Source of the DNA: CADEED01 sp035765415
GTDB taxonomy: Bacteria > Pseudomonadota > Gammaproteobacteria > Steroidobacterales > Steroidobacteraceae
Direction of reading: 5' to 3'
NCBI GenBank assembly: GCA_035765415.1
Contig: DASTXR010000088.1
Location: 62,001 to 126,000, forward strand
Length of the DNA: 64,000 nt
The position numbers were made by a program, and so were the translations under genes. Shown one piece after another: positions 51,020 through 60,155 of this stretch. Below the pieces are notes generated by a model. That model did no database searches, was not told where the DNA came from, and saw only the letters and a list, made by a program, of their open reading frames with translations. Numbering within the stretch: the stretch's first letter is position 1; each line of letters begins with the position of its first letter.

Positions 51020-52438
51020 ATGACGCCGGAGGAGTTCCGCCGCGCCGGTCACGAGCTTATAGACTGGATCGCGGACTATCGCGAGCGCGTCGCGCGCGCG
51101 GAATTCCCGGTGATGTCGCGCAACGCTCCCGGCGCGTTGCGCTCGGCGTTGCCCGCGATTCCGCCGCAGGAACCCGAGGATTTCGCCGCCATCCGCCGCG
51201 ATCTCGACGCGCTCATCCTGCCGGCCTGCACGCACTGGCAGGACCCGCGATTTCACGGCTACTTCCCGTCGAATGGATTGCCTGCGGCAGTGCTCGGCGA
51301 CCTGGTGAGCACCGGCCTCGGCCAGCTCGGGCTCAACTGGCAGGCTAGCCCGGCGCTGACCGAGCTCGAGGAGGTCTGCCTCGACTGGTGGCGGCAGATG
51401 TTAGGGCTGTCCGGCCGCTGGTCGGGCGTGATCCAGGACACCGCTTCCACGGCCACGTTCGTCGCGCTGGTCTGCGCGCGCGAGCGCGCCACCAACCACG
51501 CCGCCACGCGCGGCGGCCTGCAGGGCCAGCCGAGCGCGCTCGTGGTCTACACCTCCGCGCAGGCGCACAGCTCGGTCGAGAAGGCGGCGCTGCTCGCGGG
51601 CTTCGGCCGCGAGAATCTGCGCATGGTGGCCGTCGACGACCACTTCGACATGCGCCCCGACGCGCTGGCCACGGCCATCGCCACCGATCGAGCGGCTGGC
51701 CGCGAGCCATGCGCCATCGTCGCGACCTGCGGCACGACCGCATCGACGGCCTTCGACCCCATCGCCGAAATCGCGCAGATCGCACGCGCGCAGGAGCTGT
51801 GGCTGCACGTCGATGCGGCGATGGCGGGCTCGGCCATGATCCTGCCCGAGTGCCGCCACTTGTGGGACGGCGTGGAAGGCGCCGACTCGCTGGTCGTAAA
51901 CCCGCACAAGTGGCTCGGCGTGTCGATGGACTGCTCCACCTACTTCGTCCGCGACTCGCAGTTCCTCGTGCGCGTCATGTCCACCAACCCGAGTTACCTG
52001 CAGACCCCGGCCGACGGCACGGTGAAGAACTACCGCGACTGGGGGCTGCCGCTCGGCCGACGCATGCGGGCGCTCAAATTGTGGTTCGTGATCCGCGAGC
52101 AGGGCGTGAGCGGCCTCATGGCGCGGCTGCGGCGCGATCTGGCGCACGCGCAATGGCTGGCCGCGGAAATCGCGCGCGCGTCGAACTGGCGGCTCCTGGC
52201 GCCCGTGCGCCTGCAGACGCTGGTGGTGCGGCACGAACCGCCGGGCCTCGACGCTGACGCCGTGGACGCGCATACCCGCGCGTGGTCCGACGCGGTGAAC
52301 GCTTCGGGCGAAGCCTGCCTGACGCCCGCGGTCGTCGACGGAAGATGGGCGGTGCGGGTATCGTTCGGCGCCGCCCGCACGGAACACGAACACGTCGTCG
52401 ACCTGTGGCGGCTCATGCGGCAGAACGCGAACGCATGA
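51020..52438 (+). CDS. PLP-dependent amino-acid decarboxylase (aromatic L-amino-acid decarboxylase family)
   Basis: A 472-residue fold-type I PLP enzyme. It has DARFHGYFP-type sequence (DPRFHGYFPSN), the QDTASTATFVAL loop, THVDAA-like HVDAAMAGSA and the Schiff-base Lys in NPHKWLG (about K301). The family decarboxylates aromatic amino acids (DOPA, Trp, Tyr or Phe) to amines; the exact substrate is not evident. ATG at 51020 follows the REP arm directly; the frame extends through the repeat but that part is not family-like. The MBL gene follows 29 bases downstream. Confidence 0.92.
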   Translation: MTPEEFRRAGHELIDWIADYRERVARAEFPVMSRNAPGALRSALPAIPPQEPEDFAAIRRDLDALILPACTHWQDPRFHGYFPSNGLPAAVLGDLVSTGLGQLGLNWQASPALTELEEVCLDWWRQMLGLSGRWSGVIQDTASTATFVALVCARERATNHAATRGGLQGQPSALVVYTSAQAHSSVEKAALLAGFGRENLRMVAVDDHFDMRPDALATAIATDRAAGREPCAIVATCGTTASTAFDPIAEIAQIARAQELWLHVDAAMAGSAMILPECRHLWDGVEGADSLVVNPHKWLGVSMDCSTYFVRDSQFLVRVMSTNPSYLQTPADGTVKNYRDWGLPLGRRMRALKLWFVIREQGVSGLMARLRRDLAHAQWLAAEIARASNWRLLAPVRLQTLVVRHEPPGLDADAVDAHTRAWSDAVNASGEACLTPAVVDGRWAVRVSFGAARTEHEHVVDLWRLMRQNANA

Positions 52439-52467
52439 CGGAAAGAATCCAAGGGAGCAACTCAAAC

Positions 52468-53436
52468 ATGTACACGAAGATCCTGTTTGCGGCCGTCATC
52501 GCGGCATTGGCTGCGGGCACCGCCTCGCCGGCGCTGGCGCAGGCCACCGCGCCGACTCCTGCCCAGACTCCGCCGCCGCCCATGCCGGCGCCGCCGGACG
52601 TGAAGATCGAAACCATCAATGTCGCGCCGGGCATCTACATGCTGATGGGCCGCGGCGGGAACATCGGGCTCACGGTCGGCGTGGATGGCGCCGCCATCAT
52701 CGACGACCAGTTCGCCGACATGGCGCCGAAGATCCGCGCCGCGGTCGCGATGCTCTCGGACCGGCCGGTGCACTTCGTGATCAACACCCACCTGCATGGC
52801 GATCACACCGGCGGCAACGATGCCTTCGGCAAGGCGGGCGCCACGATCATCGCGCATGAAAACGTGCGCAAGCGCCTCGGCTCGCCGCAGGTGAACCCGT
52901 CGACCAACGCGCCCATCGAGGCGCGGGCGCGCGAAGCGTTGCCGGTGATCACGTTCGCCAATTCGGCCACGCTGCATTTCAACGACGACGACCTGCAGTT
53001 CACGCACCTGCCGAACGCGCACACGGAAACGGACATCGTCATCCGGTTCCGCAAGGCCAATGTGCTGCACATGGGCGACTGTTTCACCGGCACGTTCCCG
53101 TTCATCGACGGCAATACCGGCGGCACGCTCGATGGCCTCATCCGCGGGCACGAATCCGTGCTGGCGACCGTGGACGACAACACCAGGATCATCCGCGGGC
53201 ACGGGCCGCTCGGGAACAAGGCGGAGCTGCAGGCGTACCACGACATGCTGGTGGTGGTCCGCGACCGCGTGGCGAAGCTGGTCAGGGCCGGCAAGAGCCA
53301 GGACGACGTGGTCGCCGCGCGCCCGACGAAAGAGTTCGAGGAAAAATACGGCGGCGCCAATTTCAACGCGGCGCAGTGGATAGGCCGCGCGTACGTCGAC
53401 CAGAAGATCGCGCTGGAAAAGCGCAAAAAGAAGTAG
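52468..53436 (+). CDS. exported MBL-fold metallo-hydrolase
   Basis: A 322-residue protein with a signal peptide (about 1-25, ending ALAQA), then a Pro-rich linker. The metallo-beta-lactamase fold has the metal motif HLHGDHTGG (about 112-120), the later His in LPNAHTETD and Asp in HMGDCF, which bind two metal ions. Such periplasmic enzymes hydrolyse esters, amides or lactones; the target is unknown. ATG at 52468 gives a good signal peptide; an ATG at 52435 overlaps the decarboxylase stop. It is probably expressed with the decarboxylase. Confidence 0.9.
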   Translation: MYTKILFAAVIAALAAGTASPALAQATAPTPAQTPPPPMPAPPDVKIETINVAPGIYMLMGRGGNIGLTVGVDGAAIIDDQFADMAPKIRAAVAMLSDRPVHFVINTHLHGDHTGGNDAFGKAGATIIAHENVRKRLGSPQVNPSTNAPIEARAREALPVITFANSATLHFNDDDLQFTHLPNAHTETDIVIRFRKANVLHMGDCFTGTFPFIDGNTGGTLDGLIRGHESVLATVDDNTRIIRGHGPLGNKAELQAYHDMLVVVRDRVAKLVRAGKSQDDVVAARPTKEFEEKYGGANFNAAQWIGRAYVDQKIALEKRKKK

Positions 53437-53648
53437 ACAGGCCCGGGTGGTGCGCCGCTTTGCCGGCGCCCGCCTTCCGGGAATCCCCTATGTGCGCCGC
53501 GTTGCGCGCCGATTCGGTGCAACATAACGCGGCATCGCGCGGGCTTTTCGCTCAATCGCTCTTCAAGCGGTGGCATCCGGCTATAGACAGCGAATTACGG
53601 GCTGGTAAAACGGCTGGCGCAACACGTATTTCTGCGCCCGAGAGAGGC

Positions 53649-54140
53649 ATGAAGGATTCCAGGACCACCGCGAAGAAGTTGTTAGACCTGCCGTACGCGC
53701 CCGAGGCCGAGCAGTATCTCGATGAGCTCGAACGCAGCGGACAGTTCCGCATCGGCGTCGAAGCGGAAATCGAGGACACCGAAACCGGCGAGTCGTCGGC
53801 CGGCAACGACTACGGCTGGGGCCGCGGTTCCGGCAGCGTCTCGATCCAGGACTGGTGGACGTCCGGACGCGTGTCGCTGCTCGTCGGTCCGGGCATTGCG
53901 CCCGGCGACATCACGCTGGCGCGCGTCAACGATTCCCTGGTGATGCGCACGCAGGATGGCCTCGATCGGCTGGTGCTCGAGGGTTACCTCGGCTTGATTC
54001 CCGACGCATCGACGCTGCGCATCGTCTTCAGCGACGGCAACACCTGGTCGGGCACGGACCTGCTGGCGCGTATCGGCAGCTGGATCACGCAGGCCGATTC
54101 GGACCAGTCCGCTCCGCCCGGGTCCGCGCCTAACCACTAG
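53649..54140 (+). CDS. stand-alone RTX-associated (haemolysin-type calcium-binding-related) domain protein
   Basis: A protein of about 163 residues. Residues about 85-145 (ITLARVNDSLVMRTQDGLDR, then LVLEGYL, then LRIVFSDGNTWSGTDLLARI) match the haemolysin-type calcium-binding-related domain that follows RTX repeats in large secreted toxins and adhesins. Here it stands alone without GGxGxDxxx repeats or a secretion signal. The N-terminal half is acidic with a Gly/Ser-rich turn. The start at 53649 is uncertain because GAGAGG lies only one base upstream. Function is unknown. Confidence 0.65.
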   Translation: MKDSRTTAKKLLDLPYAPEAEQYLDELERSGQFRIGVEAEIEDTETGESSAGNDYGWGRGSGSVSIQDWWTSGRVSLLVGPGIAPGDITLARVNDSLVMRTQDGLDRLVLEGYLGLIPDASTLRIVFSDGNTWSGTDLLARIGSWITQADSDQSAPPGSAPNH

Positions 54141-54141
54141 T

Positions 54142-54897
54142 TCAGTACGGATCGAAGTCGAAGTACGCGACGGGTTTGCCGTCGTCGTTGTCGATCAGCG
54201 CGGTCCAGAATCCCTTGCGATGGTGAACCGGCAACCAGCGGACGCGCTCCGCGGGGATGGCGACGTCGCGCATCGCCGCTTCCAGCAGCGGCCTGCTGTC
54301 CGGCTTCCTCTGCGCGAGCGCCTCGATCGGCTTGGCGCGCGCGCGAATGTTCGCGAGCTGCGATTCATAGGAGACGAAGAACTTCGGCCGCATGTGCTCC
54401 TCGTTGCCCGACAGGGCCTGGAACACGGCATCGTTGCGCTCGGACGGAGGCACCACGACCGCGACGTAGCGCGGCCCGGTGAGCGACAGAGTGCGGTATG
54501 CCGGGTCGAGCGCGGCGGCCAGTTCGTTTTCCTGGATGTCACGCGCGGTGACGATCTCGAGCCGGTCAGCGCTGAACGCCACGTAGACAGGGCGGGTTCC
54601 CGCGACGATGGTCACGCCATAGACGAGCGCGGCGATCTGCACGGTGCCGACGACGGCATAGTCGATGATGAGCTCGCGCCGCGACTTGCGGCTGTTGTAG
54701 ATCACCAGTGACAGCAATGGGCCGAGCGCAAGATCGCAGCCCACGACCAGCATGAACAGCTCGGTGCCGCCGATCATGGTCTGCAGCGGATCGGGGAACC
54801 ACACCAGGAAAATGAGCGCGGCCGCGATGGCCGCCAGCACCAGCGTCACCAGGAAGTGGATCGCCGTTGCCAGGAATTTTTCGCGCCATACGATCAT
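54142..54897 (-). CDS. TfpX/TfpZ-type pilin accessory protein
   Basis: A 251-residue membrane protein. It starts with two or three membrane segments (about 9-33, 42-65 and 78-98) including IFLVWFPDPL and GCDLALGPLLSLVIYN, the pattern of TfpX/TfpZ proteins that assist type IV pilin folding and assembly. The C-terminal part (about 110-251) is soluble and probably periplasmic. No pilin gene is nearby. ATG at 54897 precedes ArfB by 11 bases on the far side. It is convergent with the RTX-type gene, one base between stops. Confidence 0.85.
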   Translation of the reverse strand: MIVWREKFLATAIHFLVTLVLAAIAAALIFLVWFPDPLQTMIGGTELFMLVVGCDLALGPLLSLVIYNSRKSRRELIIDYAVVGTVQIAALVYGVTIVAGTRPVYVAFSADRLEIVTARDIQENELAAALDPAYRTLSLTGPRYVAVVVPPSERNDAVFQALSGNEEHMRPKFFVSYESQLANIRARAKPIEALAQRKPDSRPLLEAAMRDVAIPAERVRWLPVHHRKGFWTALIDNDDGKPVAYFDFDPY

Positions 54898-54908
54898 GCG
54901 TTGCGTCC

Positions 54909-55334
54909 TCAGTCGTCGAACTTGACCTTGCTGCGCATGCGCTTGGTGCGCTGCGAACGCGCCTTGCCTTCCAGCCGACGCTCTTTCGATGCGCGCGTGG
55001 GCTTGGTCGCGTGCCGCTTCTTCGGCGCGATCAATGCGCGCCGTACCAGGTCGAGCAGCCGGTCTTCGGCGTCGCGGCGGTTCTGCTCCTGGCTGCGGCT
55101 CGACCGGGCGACGATCAGCAACTCGCCCGCGTCGGTCACGCGTTGTCCGGCCAGCACGCGCAGGCGTGCCTTGACGTCGTCGCGCAGCGTGGCGTTTCGA
55201 TCGAGCGCGAAACGGAGCTGCACGGCGGTCGCCACCTTGTTGACGTTCTGCCCGCCGGGCCCGGCGGAACGGATGAAGGCCACTTCGAGATCGCTGTCGG
55301 GAATCTCGAGTCCCGGTCGCACTGTGAGGCTCAT
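54909..55334 (-). CDS. arfB: alternative ribosome-rescue factor ArfB (GGQ hydrolase)
   Basis: A 141-residue protein. The GGQ motif lies in RSAGPGGQNVNKV (about 23-35), which hydrolyses peptidyl-tRNA on stalled ribosomes. The basic tail (RSQRTKRMRSKVKF) inserts in the empty mRNA channel, as for YaeJ/ArfB. The length matches the family (about 140). ATG at 55334 overlaps the mechanosensitive channel gene stop by four bases (ATGA), so it is translationally coupled to that gene. Confidence 0.95.
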   Translation of the reverse strand: MSLTVRPGLEIPDSDLEVAFIRSAGPGGQNVNKVATAVQLRFALDRNATLRDDVKARLRVLAGQRVTDAGELLIVARSSRSQEQNRRDAEDRLLDLVRRALIAPKKRHATKPTRASKERRLEGKARSQRTKRMRSKVKFDD

Positions 55335-56608
55335 CCCTGGATGACGCGCACGTCGTGCTGCTGCACGGGAATCGTGATGCCGTGTTTCTTGAACAGCCGC
55401 CATATCTCGCGGTTGACGTCCGAGCGCACGTTGTTGACGCCGTTCATGGGATCGCGGATCCAGAACCGCACTTCGACGCGCATGCCGTAATTCTCGAAGC
55501 TCATGAGCCGCGAGACGGGGCCCGGCTCCTTGAGGATGCGCGGATGGTGCGCGGCGGCATCGAGCAGGACCTGCAGCGCGATCTCCGGATCGTCGGCAAA
55601 GCTGATCATGACCGGCAGCCGGATGCGCACGCGCTGGTCGGAGTAGCTCCAGTTGATAACCGAGTTGGTGATGAGATTCTGGTTGGGCACCAGCGTTTCG
55701 ACGCCGTCCCGGTCGCGCACGACGATGTAGCGGCCGCGCAGCTCCTGCACCCAGCCGAAATTCTCGGTGCTGGTGCCGGTGGTGCCGGTGAAACTGATGA
55801 CGTCGCCCGGCTTGATGGACTTGTCGAGCAGCAGCACGAAGCCCGAAACGAAATTGCTGGCGATGGCCTGCAGGCCGAACCCGAGGCCGAGGCCAATGGC
55901 GCCGGTGAACAGGCCGAGCACCGTGAGGTCCACGCCCGAGGCGTTGACGCCTAACAACACTCCGAGGCCGACCAGCAGGAACGTGGAGAACTTGGAGATG
56001 CCGATGCGCGTCGAGATCGCCAGGCCCTCGAGCTTCATGACGCGGCGTTCGATGGTGCGCGCTATCAGGCTGGTGACGATCAGGAACCCGACGATGACGA
56101 CCAGGCCCTTGAGCAGCGCCCACAGGCTGAACGTGGCCTTGCCCGGCAGCAGGTCGATGTTGTCGAGCGTGTGCTCGAGCCCGGAGAACCAGCCGAGCAC
56201 CTGGAACGAGATGATCGCCCAGAGCAGGAACGTGATCTTCAGTTCCCAGGTGCGGATCCAGCTGTTCGGGCCCAGCGACACGCTCAACACGTGCACGGCA
56301 AAGCGCACCAGCACCAGCACCGTGGCGAGATCCATGGCGATGTCGATGAGCGCGGTGTGCAGGTCGAAACTGGCGAACAGCACGCGCAGCCCGAGGATGA
56401 GCAGCAACCCGATGAGCGAGGGCGCCAGCACCATGCCGGCGACCACGAAACGCTTCGGCCAGCGCTGCAGGTCGTCGCGCGCCGCGACCGGCCGCAGCCA
56501 GTTCTTGATGTAGTGCGCGAGGGCAGTGGCCAGCAGCGCCGACATGAGCAGCGCGAGCACTTCGGCCATTATTTCCGGGGTGGTGAGTTGCTCGAAGAGT
56601 TTCTTCAA
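55331..56608 (-). CDS. mechanosensitive ion channel of the MscS family
   Basis: About 425 residues if it starts at the TTG at 56608, which overlaps the DUF465 stop as TTGA; an ATG at 56569 would give 412. There are five to six membrane helices before the channel core. The pore helix is LTVLGLFTGAIGLGLGFGLQ, followed by the beta domain (PGDVISF, GRYIVVRDRDGVETLVPN). The C-terminal alpha/beta domain carries QRVRIRLPVMI. It releases solutes on membrane tension. It lies between DUF465 and arfB in one overlapping operon. Confidence 0.93.
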   Translation of the reverse strand: MKKLFEQLTTPEIMAEVLALLMSALLATALAHYIKNWLRPVAARDDLQRWPKRFVVAGMVLAPSLIGLLLILGLRVLFASFDLHTALIDIAMDLATVLVLVRFAVHVLSVSLGPNSWIRTWELKITFLLWAIISFQVLGWFSGLEHTLDNIDLLPGKATFSLWALLKGLVVIVGFLIVTSLIARTIERRVMKLEGLAISTRIGISKFSTFLLVGLGVLLGVNASGVDLTVLGLFTGAIGLGLGFGLQAIASNFVSGFVLLLDKSIKPGDVISFTGTTGTSTENFGWVQELRGRYIVVRDRDGVETLVPNQNLITNSVINWSYSDQRVRIRLPVMISFADDPEIALQVLLDAAAHHPRILKEPGPVSRLMSFENYGMRVEVRFWIRDPMNGVNNVRSDVNREIWRLFKKHGITIPVQQHDVRVIQG

Positions 56609-56835
56609 GCGTTCAAGTCCGGAATGAGCTCGCTCTCGAGCCGCGTGATCTGGTCCTTGAGTATCAGCTTGCGCTTCTTCAGGCGCTTGAGCTGCAGCTG
56701 ATCGGTCTGGAAATCGAGCGACAGCCGCGAGATGACCTCGTCGAGATCGCGATGCGCGATGCGCAGCTCGCGCAGCTTTTCCACGTTCTTGAAGAGCTCG
56801 CGGTCGACGTTGTCCTGATCTTCGATTTCGCTCAT
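56605..56835 (-). CDS. DUF465/YdcH family small coiled-coil protein
   Basis: A 76-residue helical protein with heptad-rich LRELRIAHRDLDEVISRLS and a basic KRLKKRKLILKDQITRLE segment, as in the YdcH/DUF465 family. Such small proteins are often expressed with other genes and have no proved function. It overlaps the rnm-like gene upstream (ATGA) and the channel gene downstream (TTGA), each by four bases. All four genes from rnm to arfB are thus linked. Confidence 0.92.
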   Translation of the reverse strand: MSEIEDQDNVDRELFKNVEKLRELRIAHRDLDEVISRLSLDFQTDQLQLKRLKKRKLILKDQITRLESELIPDLNA

Positions 56836-57692
56836 CGGCTCGGTTCAGGGTTAAGCAAATTGGTGACCGGCTCGAGACCGGCCGCAAGCTTAAGCCACCG
56901 GCCAAGGGGATTCCACGGCACCGCGGGGTCGTGGAAATCCGAACCCATCGAGGCGTGCAGCTTGAAACGGCGACACAGCGAGGCGATCCGGTCGGTGTCG
57001 TTGGGGCTCATGCCGGCCATGCTGGCTTCGAGCGCGACGCCGCCCTCCTGCGCGAACGCCGCCGTGAGCTCGCGCAGTTGCCCGGAGGACAGCCGGTAGC
57101 GATGCGGATGCGCGAGCACGGCTATGGCGCGGCTCTCGCGCAACACCGCCATGGCCGCGGCCAGCGTGGGCCATTCGGCGGGCACGTGGCCCGCCTTGTC
57201 GCGATTGAGCCAGCGGTCGAATGCTTCCTGCGTGTCGCGCGCGTGGCCACGCTCCACGAGCAACCGCGCCAGGTGCAGGCGCGTGGGTGCGGTGGCGTTC
57301 GCGGCGATGCCGGCGAGCTCGCGACCCGGCAATCGGGCCTTCTTTTCCAGGCGCTCGCCGATCTCCCTTAGGCGCGCCTGGCGCCGCTCGAGGACGCCGT
57401 TGAGATGCGTGTCGAACCCCGCATGCGACTCGTCGACCTGCAGGCCGACGATGTGAATAGTTTGACTGCGCCATTGCGCCGAGAGCTCGACACCGGGCAC
57501 GAAGCGGATGTCGGCGGCGCGGCACGCGGCGCGCGCTTCGGCGAGACCCGCGGTGGTGTCGTGGTCGGTGAGCGCGAGCGTGCCGACGCGGCGCGTGCGC
57601 GCGCGTTCGACCAGGGCAGCCGGAGCCAGCACGCCATCCGAGAAGTGGCTGTGGGTGTGAAAGTCGACGAGGGTTTCGGCGCTGGCGTCCAT
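56832..57692 (-). CDS. rnm: PHP-domain 5'-3' exoribonuclease/phosphatase, Rnm (TrpH/RNase AM-like)
   Basis: A 286-residue PHP-domain enzyme. Metal-binding motifs are DFHTHSHFSDG (about 10-20), LTDHDT (about 40-45), VPGVELSA (about 65-72), HPHRYR (about 192) and GSDFHDP (about 246). It is close to YciV/TrpH, also known as RNase AM, which trims RNA 5' ends and hydrolyses 3',5'-bisphosphonucleotides. ATG at 57692 begins the family; the upstream frame is non-coding in character. It diverges from yrfG with 25 bases between starts. Confidence 0.92.
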   Translation of the reverse strand: MDASAETLVDFHTHSHFSDGVLAPAALVERARTRRVGTLALTDHDTTAGLAEARAACRAADIRFVPGVELSAQWRSQTIHIVGLQVDESHAGFDTHLNGVLERRQARLREIGERLEKKARLPGRELAGIAANATAPTRLHLARLLVERGHARDTQEAFDRWLNRDKAGHVPAEWPTLAAAMAVLRESRAIAVLAHPHRYRLSSGQLRELTAAFAQEGGVALEASMAGMSPNDTDRIASLCRRFKLHASMGSDFHDPAVPWNPLGRWLKLAAGLEPVTNLLNPEPSR

Positions 57693-57717
57693 CGGGGGTC
57701 CGTATGATACGCCCCGT

Positions 57718-58425
57718 ATGTCCCCCAACCCGCATTCCCGGCCCGATTGGCCGAACATTGACACCGTGCTGCTCGATCTCGACGGCACGCTGCTCGACCA
57801 GGCCTACGACAACCACATCTGGCGCGACCTGGTGCCGCAACGTTTTGCGGTGGCGCATTCCATGGACCTGCACGCCGCGTACGCGGAAATCGCCCGTCTC
57901 TTTGCCGAACGCAGCGGCACTCTCGACTGGTACTGCATCGACTACTGGTCGCGCACGCTCGGCGTGGACATCGGTGCGCTGCATCGCGAATTGCGCTCGC
58001 ACGTTGCCTGGCTGCCCGGCGCGCGTGAGTTCCTTGCGCGCATGCGCGCGATGCGCAAACGGCTGGTGCTGCTGACCAACTCACATCCGACAGCGCTCGC
58101 CGTGAAACACGAGCAGACCGGTGTGCTCGACCATCTGGACTCGGCCGTCACGTCGCACGAGTTCGGCGCCCCGAAAGAGAACCAACAGTTCTGGCGTGCG
58201 GCGGAGGCGCGATTCGCCTTCGATCCGGCGCGCAGCCTGTTCGCCGACGACAACGCGAAGATGCTCGAGGCAGCGCGAGCCGCAGGCATTCGCTGGGTGT
58301 ACGGCGTGCGCCACTGGGACACCAAGGGCTCGCGGCGCGAGCACACGGACTACGCCGCCGTCGACGCCGTCGCCGACCTGGTTGATGGTGCCGGGGAGGG
58401 GTTCCCGGGGTTGGCGCCGCGATGA
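57718..58425 (+). CDS. yrfG: GMP/IMP nucleotidase, YrfG-type HAD hydrolase
   Basis: A 235-residue HAD phosphatase. Motif I is LLDLDGTLLD (about 18-27), with the rest of the YrfG pattern clear: NHIWRDLVPQ, TLDWYCIDYWS, motif II LTNSHPT, HEFGAPKENQQFW with the Lys, and motif IV LFADDNAKML. E. coli YrfG dephosphorylates GMP and IMP; the same activity is likely here. It diverges from rnm and ends 37 bases from the convergent rhlB end. Confidence 0.93.
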   Translation: MSPNPHSRPDWPNIDTVLLDLDGTLLDQAYDNHIWRDLVPQRFAVAHSMDLHAAYAEIARLFAERSGTLDWYCIDYWSRTLGVDIGALHRELRSHVAWLPGAREFLARMRAMRKRLVLLTNSHPTALAVKHEQTGVLDHLDSAVTSHEFGAPKENQQFWRAAEARFAFDPARSLFADDNAKMLEAARAAGIRWVYGVRHWDTKGSRREHTDYAAVDAVADLVDGAGEGFPGLAPR

Positions 58426-58462
58426 TTCGACTGCGGCGCTGACTCGGCACCGCTTCACCTGT

Positions 58463-59839
58463 CTATCTTCCCCCGCGACGCGGGCCGCCTCGACCGCCAC
58501 CACCGCCGCCGCCACTTCGACGCGGCGGGCCGCCACGCCCGCCACCACCACCGGGGCCGCCGCGGCGCGGACCGCCGCGCCCACCGCCGCCACCGGAACG
58601 ACGCATGGGCTTCGGTCCGTCTTCGGGATCCCATTCCTTGTAGACGGGCGGCTTGAGGTCCTTGGCTAACAACTCGAGCCGCACGGGAAGCACCGGGATC
58701 TTGTGCGTGATGTACGCCTCGATTTCCGGCAGCGCCACCGCGTATTCCTCGCAGCCGAAGCTGATGGCGTCGCCTTCGGCGCCGGCACGCGCGGTGCGGC
58801 CGATGCGATGCACGTAGTCGGCGGCATCCTGCGGCAGGTCGTAGTTGAAAACGTGACTGACGTCGGCGATGTGCAGGCCGCGCGACGCAACGTCGGTGCA
58901 GATCAGCACCGCGAGTTCGCCGCTGTGGAATTCCTTCATGAAACGCAGGCGCTTCTTCTGCGGCACGTCACCCGACAACGCCTGCGCCTTGAAGCCGTTG
59001 GCGACCAGGTAGGCCTCGAGTTTTTCGGCGACCCGCTTGGTGTTCACGAACACCATCGTGCGGCGCGCCTCGTATTGGCGCAGCAGCCCGATGAGCAGCG
59101 GAATCTTCTCCTCCATCGCCGGGAAATAGATCATCTGCCGGACCTTGTCGGCAGTGACGCGATCGGGCTCGATGCGGACCAGCTCGGGGTTGTTCATGTG
59201 CTCGTAAGCGAGCTCGAGCACGCGTTGCGACAGCGTCGCCGAGAACAACATGGACTGCCGCGCTTCGGGCTTGGGCAGCCGGCGCAGGATGAAACGGATG
59301 TCGGCGATGAACCCCAGGTCGAACATGCGGTCGGCTTCATCGAGCACCACCGCCTGCGCGTGGCGCATATCGAACACGTGTTGTTTGAAATAGTCGATGA
59401 CGCGGCCGGGCGTGCCGATCAGAACGTCGATGCCGTCCTGCAGGCTCTTGCGCTGTTTTTCGTAGTCGACACCCCCATAAACCACGCCAATCTTCAATCC
59501 CGTGTGCTTGCCCAGCACCTCGGCGTCGTTGAAGATCTGCACGGCGAGCTCACGCGTGGGCGCCAATATGAGTGCGCGAATGCCCGACGAACTGCGCCCG
59601 GGGCCCGGCGGGTTCGTCAGCAGCCTCTGGTACAGGGCCACCAGGAATGCCGCCGTCTTGCCCGTGCCGGTCTGCGCCTGTCCGGCCACATCCTTGCCCG
59701 TGAGGGCTATGGGCAGGGTCATCGCCTGGACCGGGGTTGCCCGGACGAACCCGGCGTCGCGTATGCCCTGGGCCACTGCCGGAACGAGATCGAGCGATGC
59801 AAATGCAAGCTCGGAAAGGTGTGTCTCTGTCTCTGTCAT
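58463..59839 (-). CDS. rhlB: ATP-dependent RNA helicase RhlB-type DEAD-box protein
   Basis: A 458-residue DEAD-box helicase. Motifs in order: Q motif, AQTGTGKT (about 54-61), PTRELAVQ, GTPGR, DEAD (about 167-170), SAT, then the second domain with ICTDVASRGL and HRIGRTARAG. The order divergent from trxA-rho is that of E. coli rhlB, which supports the name over RhlE or DbpA. The tail (about 400-458) is a run of Gly/Arg-rich RGG-type repeats likely to bind RNA or cause clustering. It is an RNA degradosome helicase in related species. Confidence 0.93.
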   Translation of the reverse strand: MTETETHLSELAFASLDLVPAVAQGIRDAGFVRATPVQAMTLPIALTGKDVAGQAQTGTGKTAAFLVALYQRLLTNPPGPGRSSSGIRALILAPTRELAVQIFNDAEVLGKHTGLKIGVVYGGVDYEKQRKSLQDGIDVLIGTPGRVIDYFKQHVFDMRHAQAVVLDEADRMFDLGFIADIRFILRRLPKPEARQSMLFSATLSQRVLELAYEHMNNPELVRIEPDRVTADKVRQMIYFPAMEEKIPLLIGLLRQYEARRTMVFVNTKRVAEKLEAYLVANGFKAQALSGDVPQKKRLRFMKEFHSGELAVLICTDVASRGLHIADVSHVFNYDLPQDAADYVHRIGRTARAGAEGDAISFGCEEYAVALPEIEAYITHKIPVLPVRLELLAKDLKPPVYKEWDPEDGPKPMRRSGGGGGRGGPRRGGPGGGGGRGGPPRRSGGGGGGGRGGPRRGGR

Positions 59840-60155
59840 TGAATTGATTTACTTATGTATTGGGGACATCGGATATGCGCCTGGCGCATGTGGCGCTTGC
59901 AAATGGCATGCGGACCAGTTAAAAAATGCCCCAAGACGCGGACCTGCTCGTCACCGAGCCACGAACCGCAAATCCAAAGCTTCCTTACCAAACACTGGGT
60001 TCTCTTCAACAGGCAATTTGACTGCGCAACGGCAGTCTAACCGTTTGATCGCGTCCTGAGCACGGCTTCCTGCCGCTCCGCGAAGCGCCATCTCTTCAAT
60101 ACACCTCAAATACGATCCTCAAAGCATTGCTGTTTTTCTATGGAGGTCCTTCCAA
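59840..60155. promoter_or_regulatory. 316-base intergenic region between divergent rhlB and trxA
   Basis: No convincing gene. It must contain promoters for rhlB (leftward) and trxA-rho (rightward). A 6-bp inverted repeat ATGCGC-CTG-GCGCAT lies near 59875. Parts (around 59990-60040) are less GC-rich than the coding sequences on either side. A near-perfect Shine-Dalgarno GGAGGTCC at 60142-60149 precedes the trxA GTG. I could not fix a -35/-10 pair. Confidence 0.45.
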
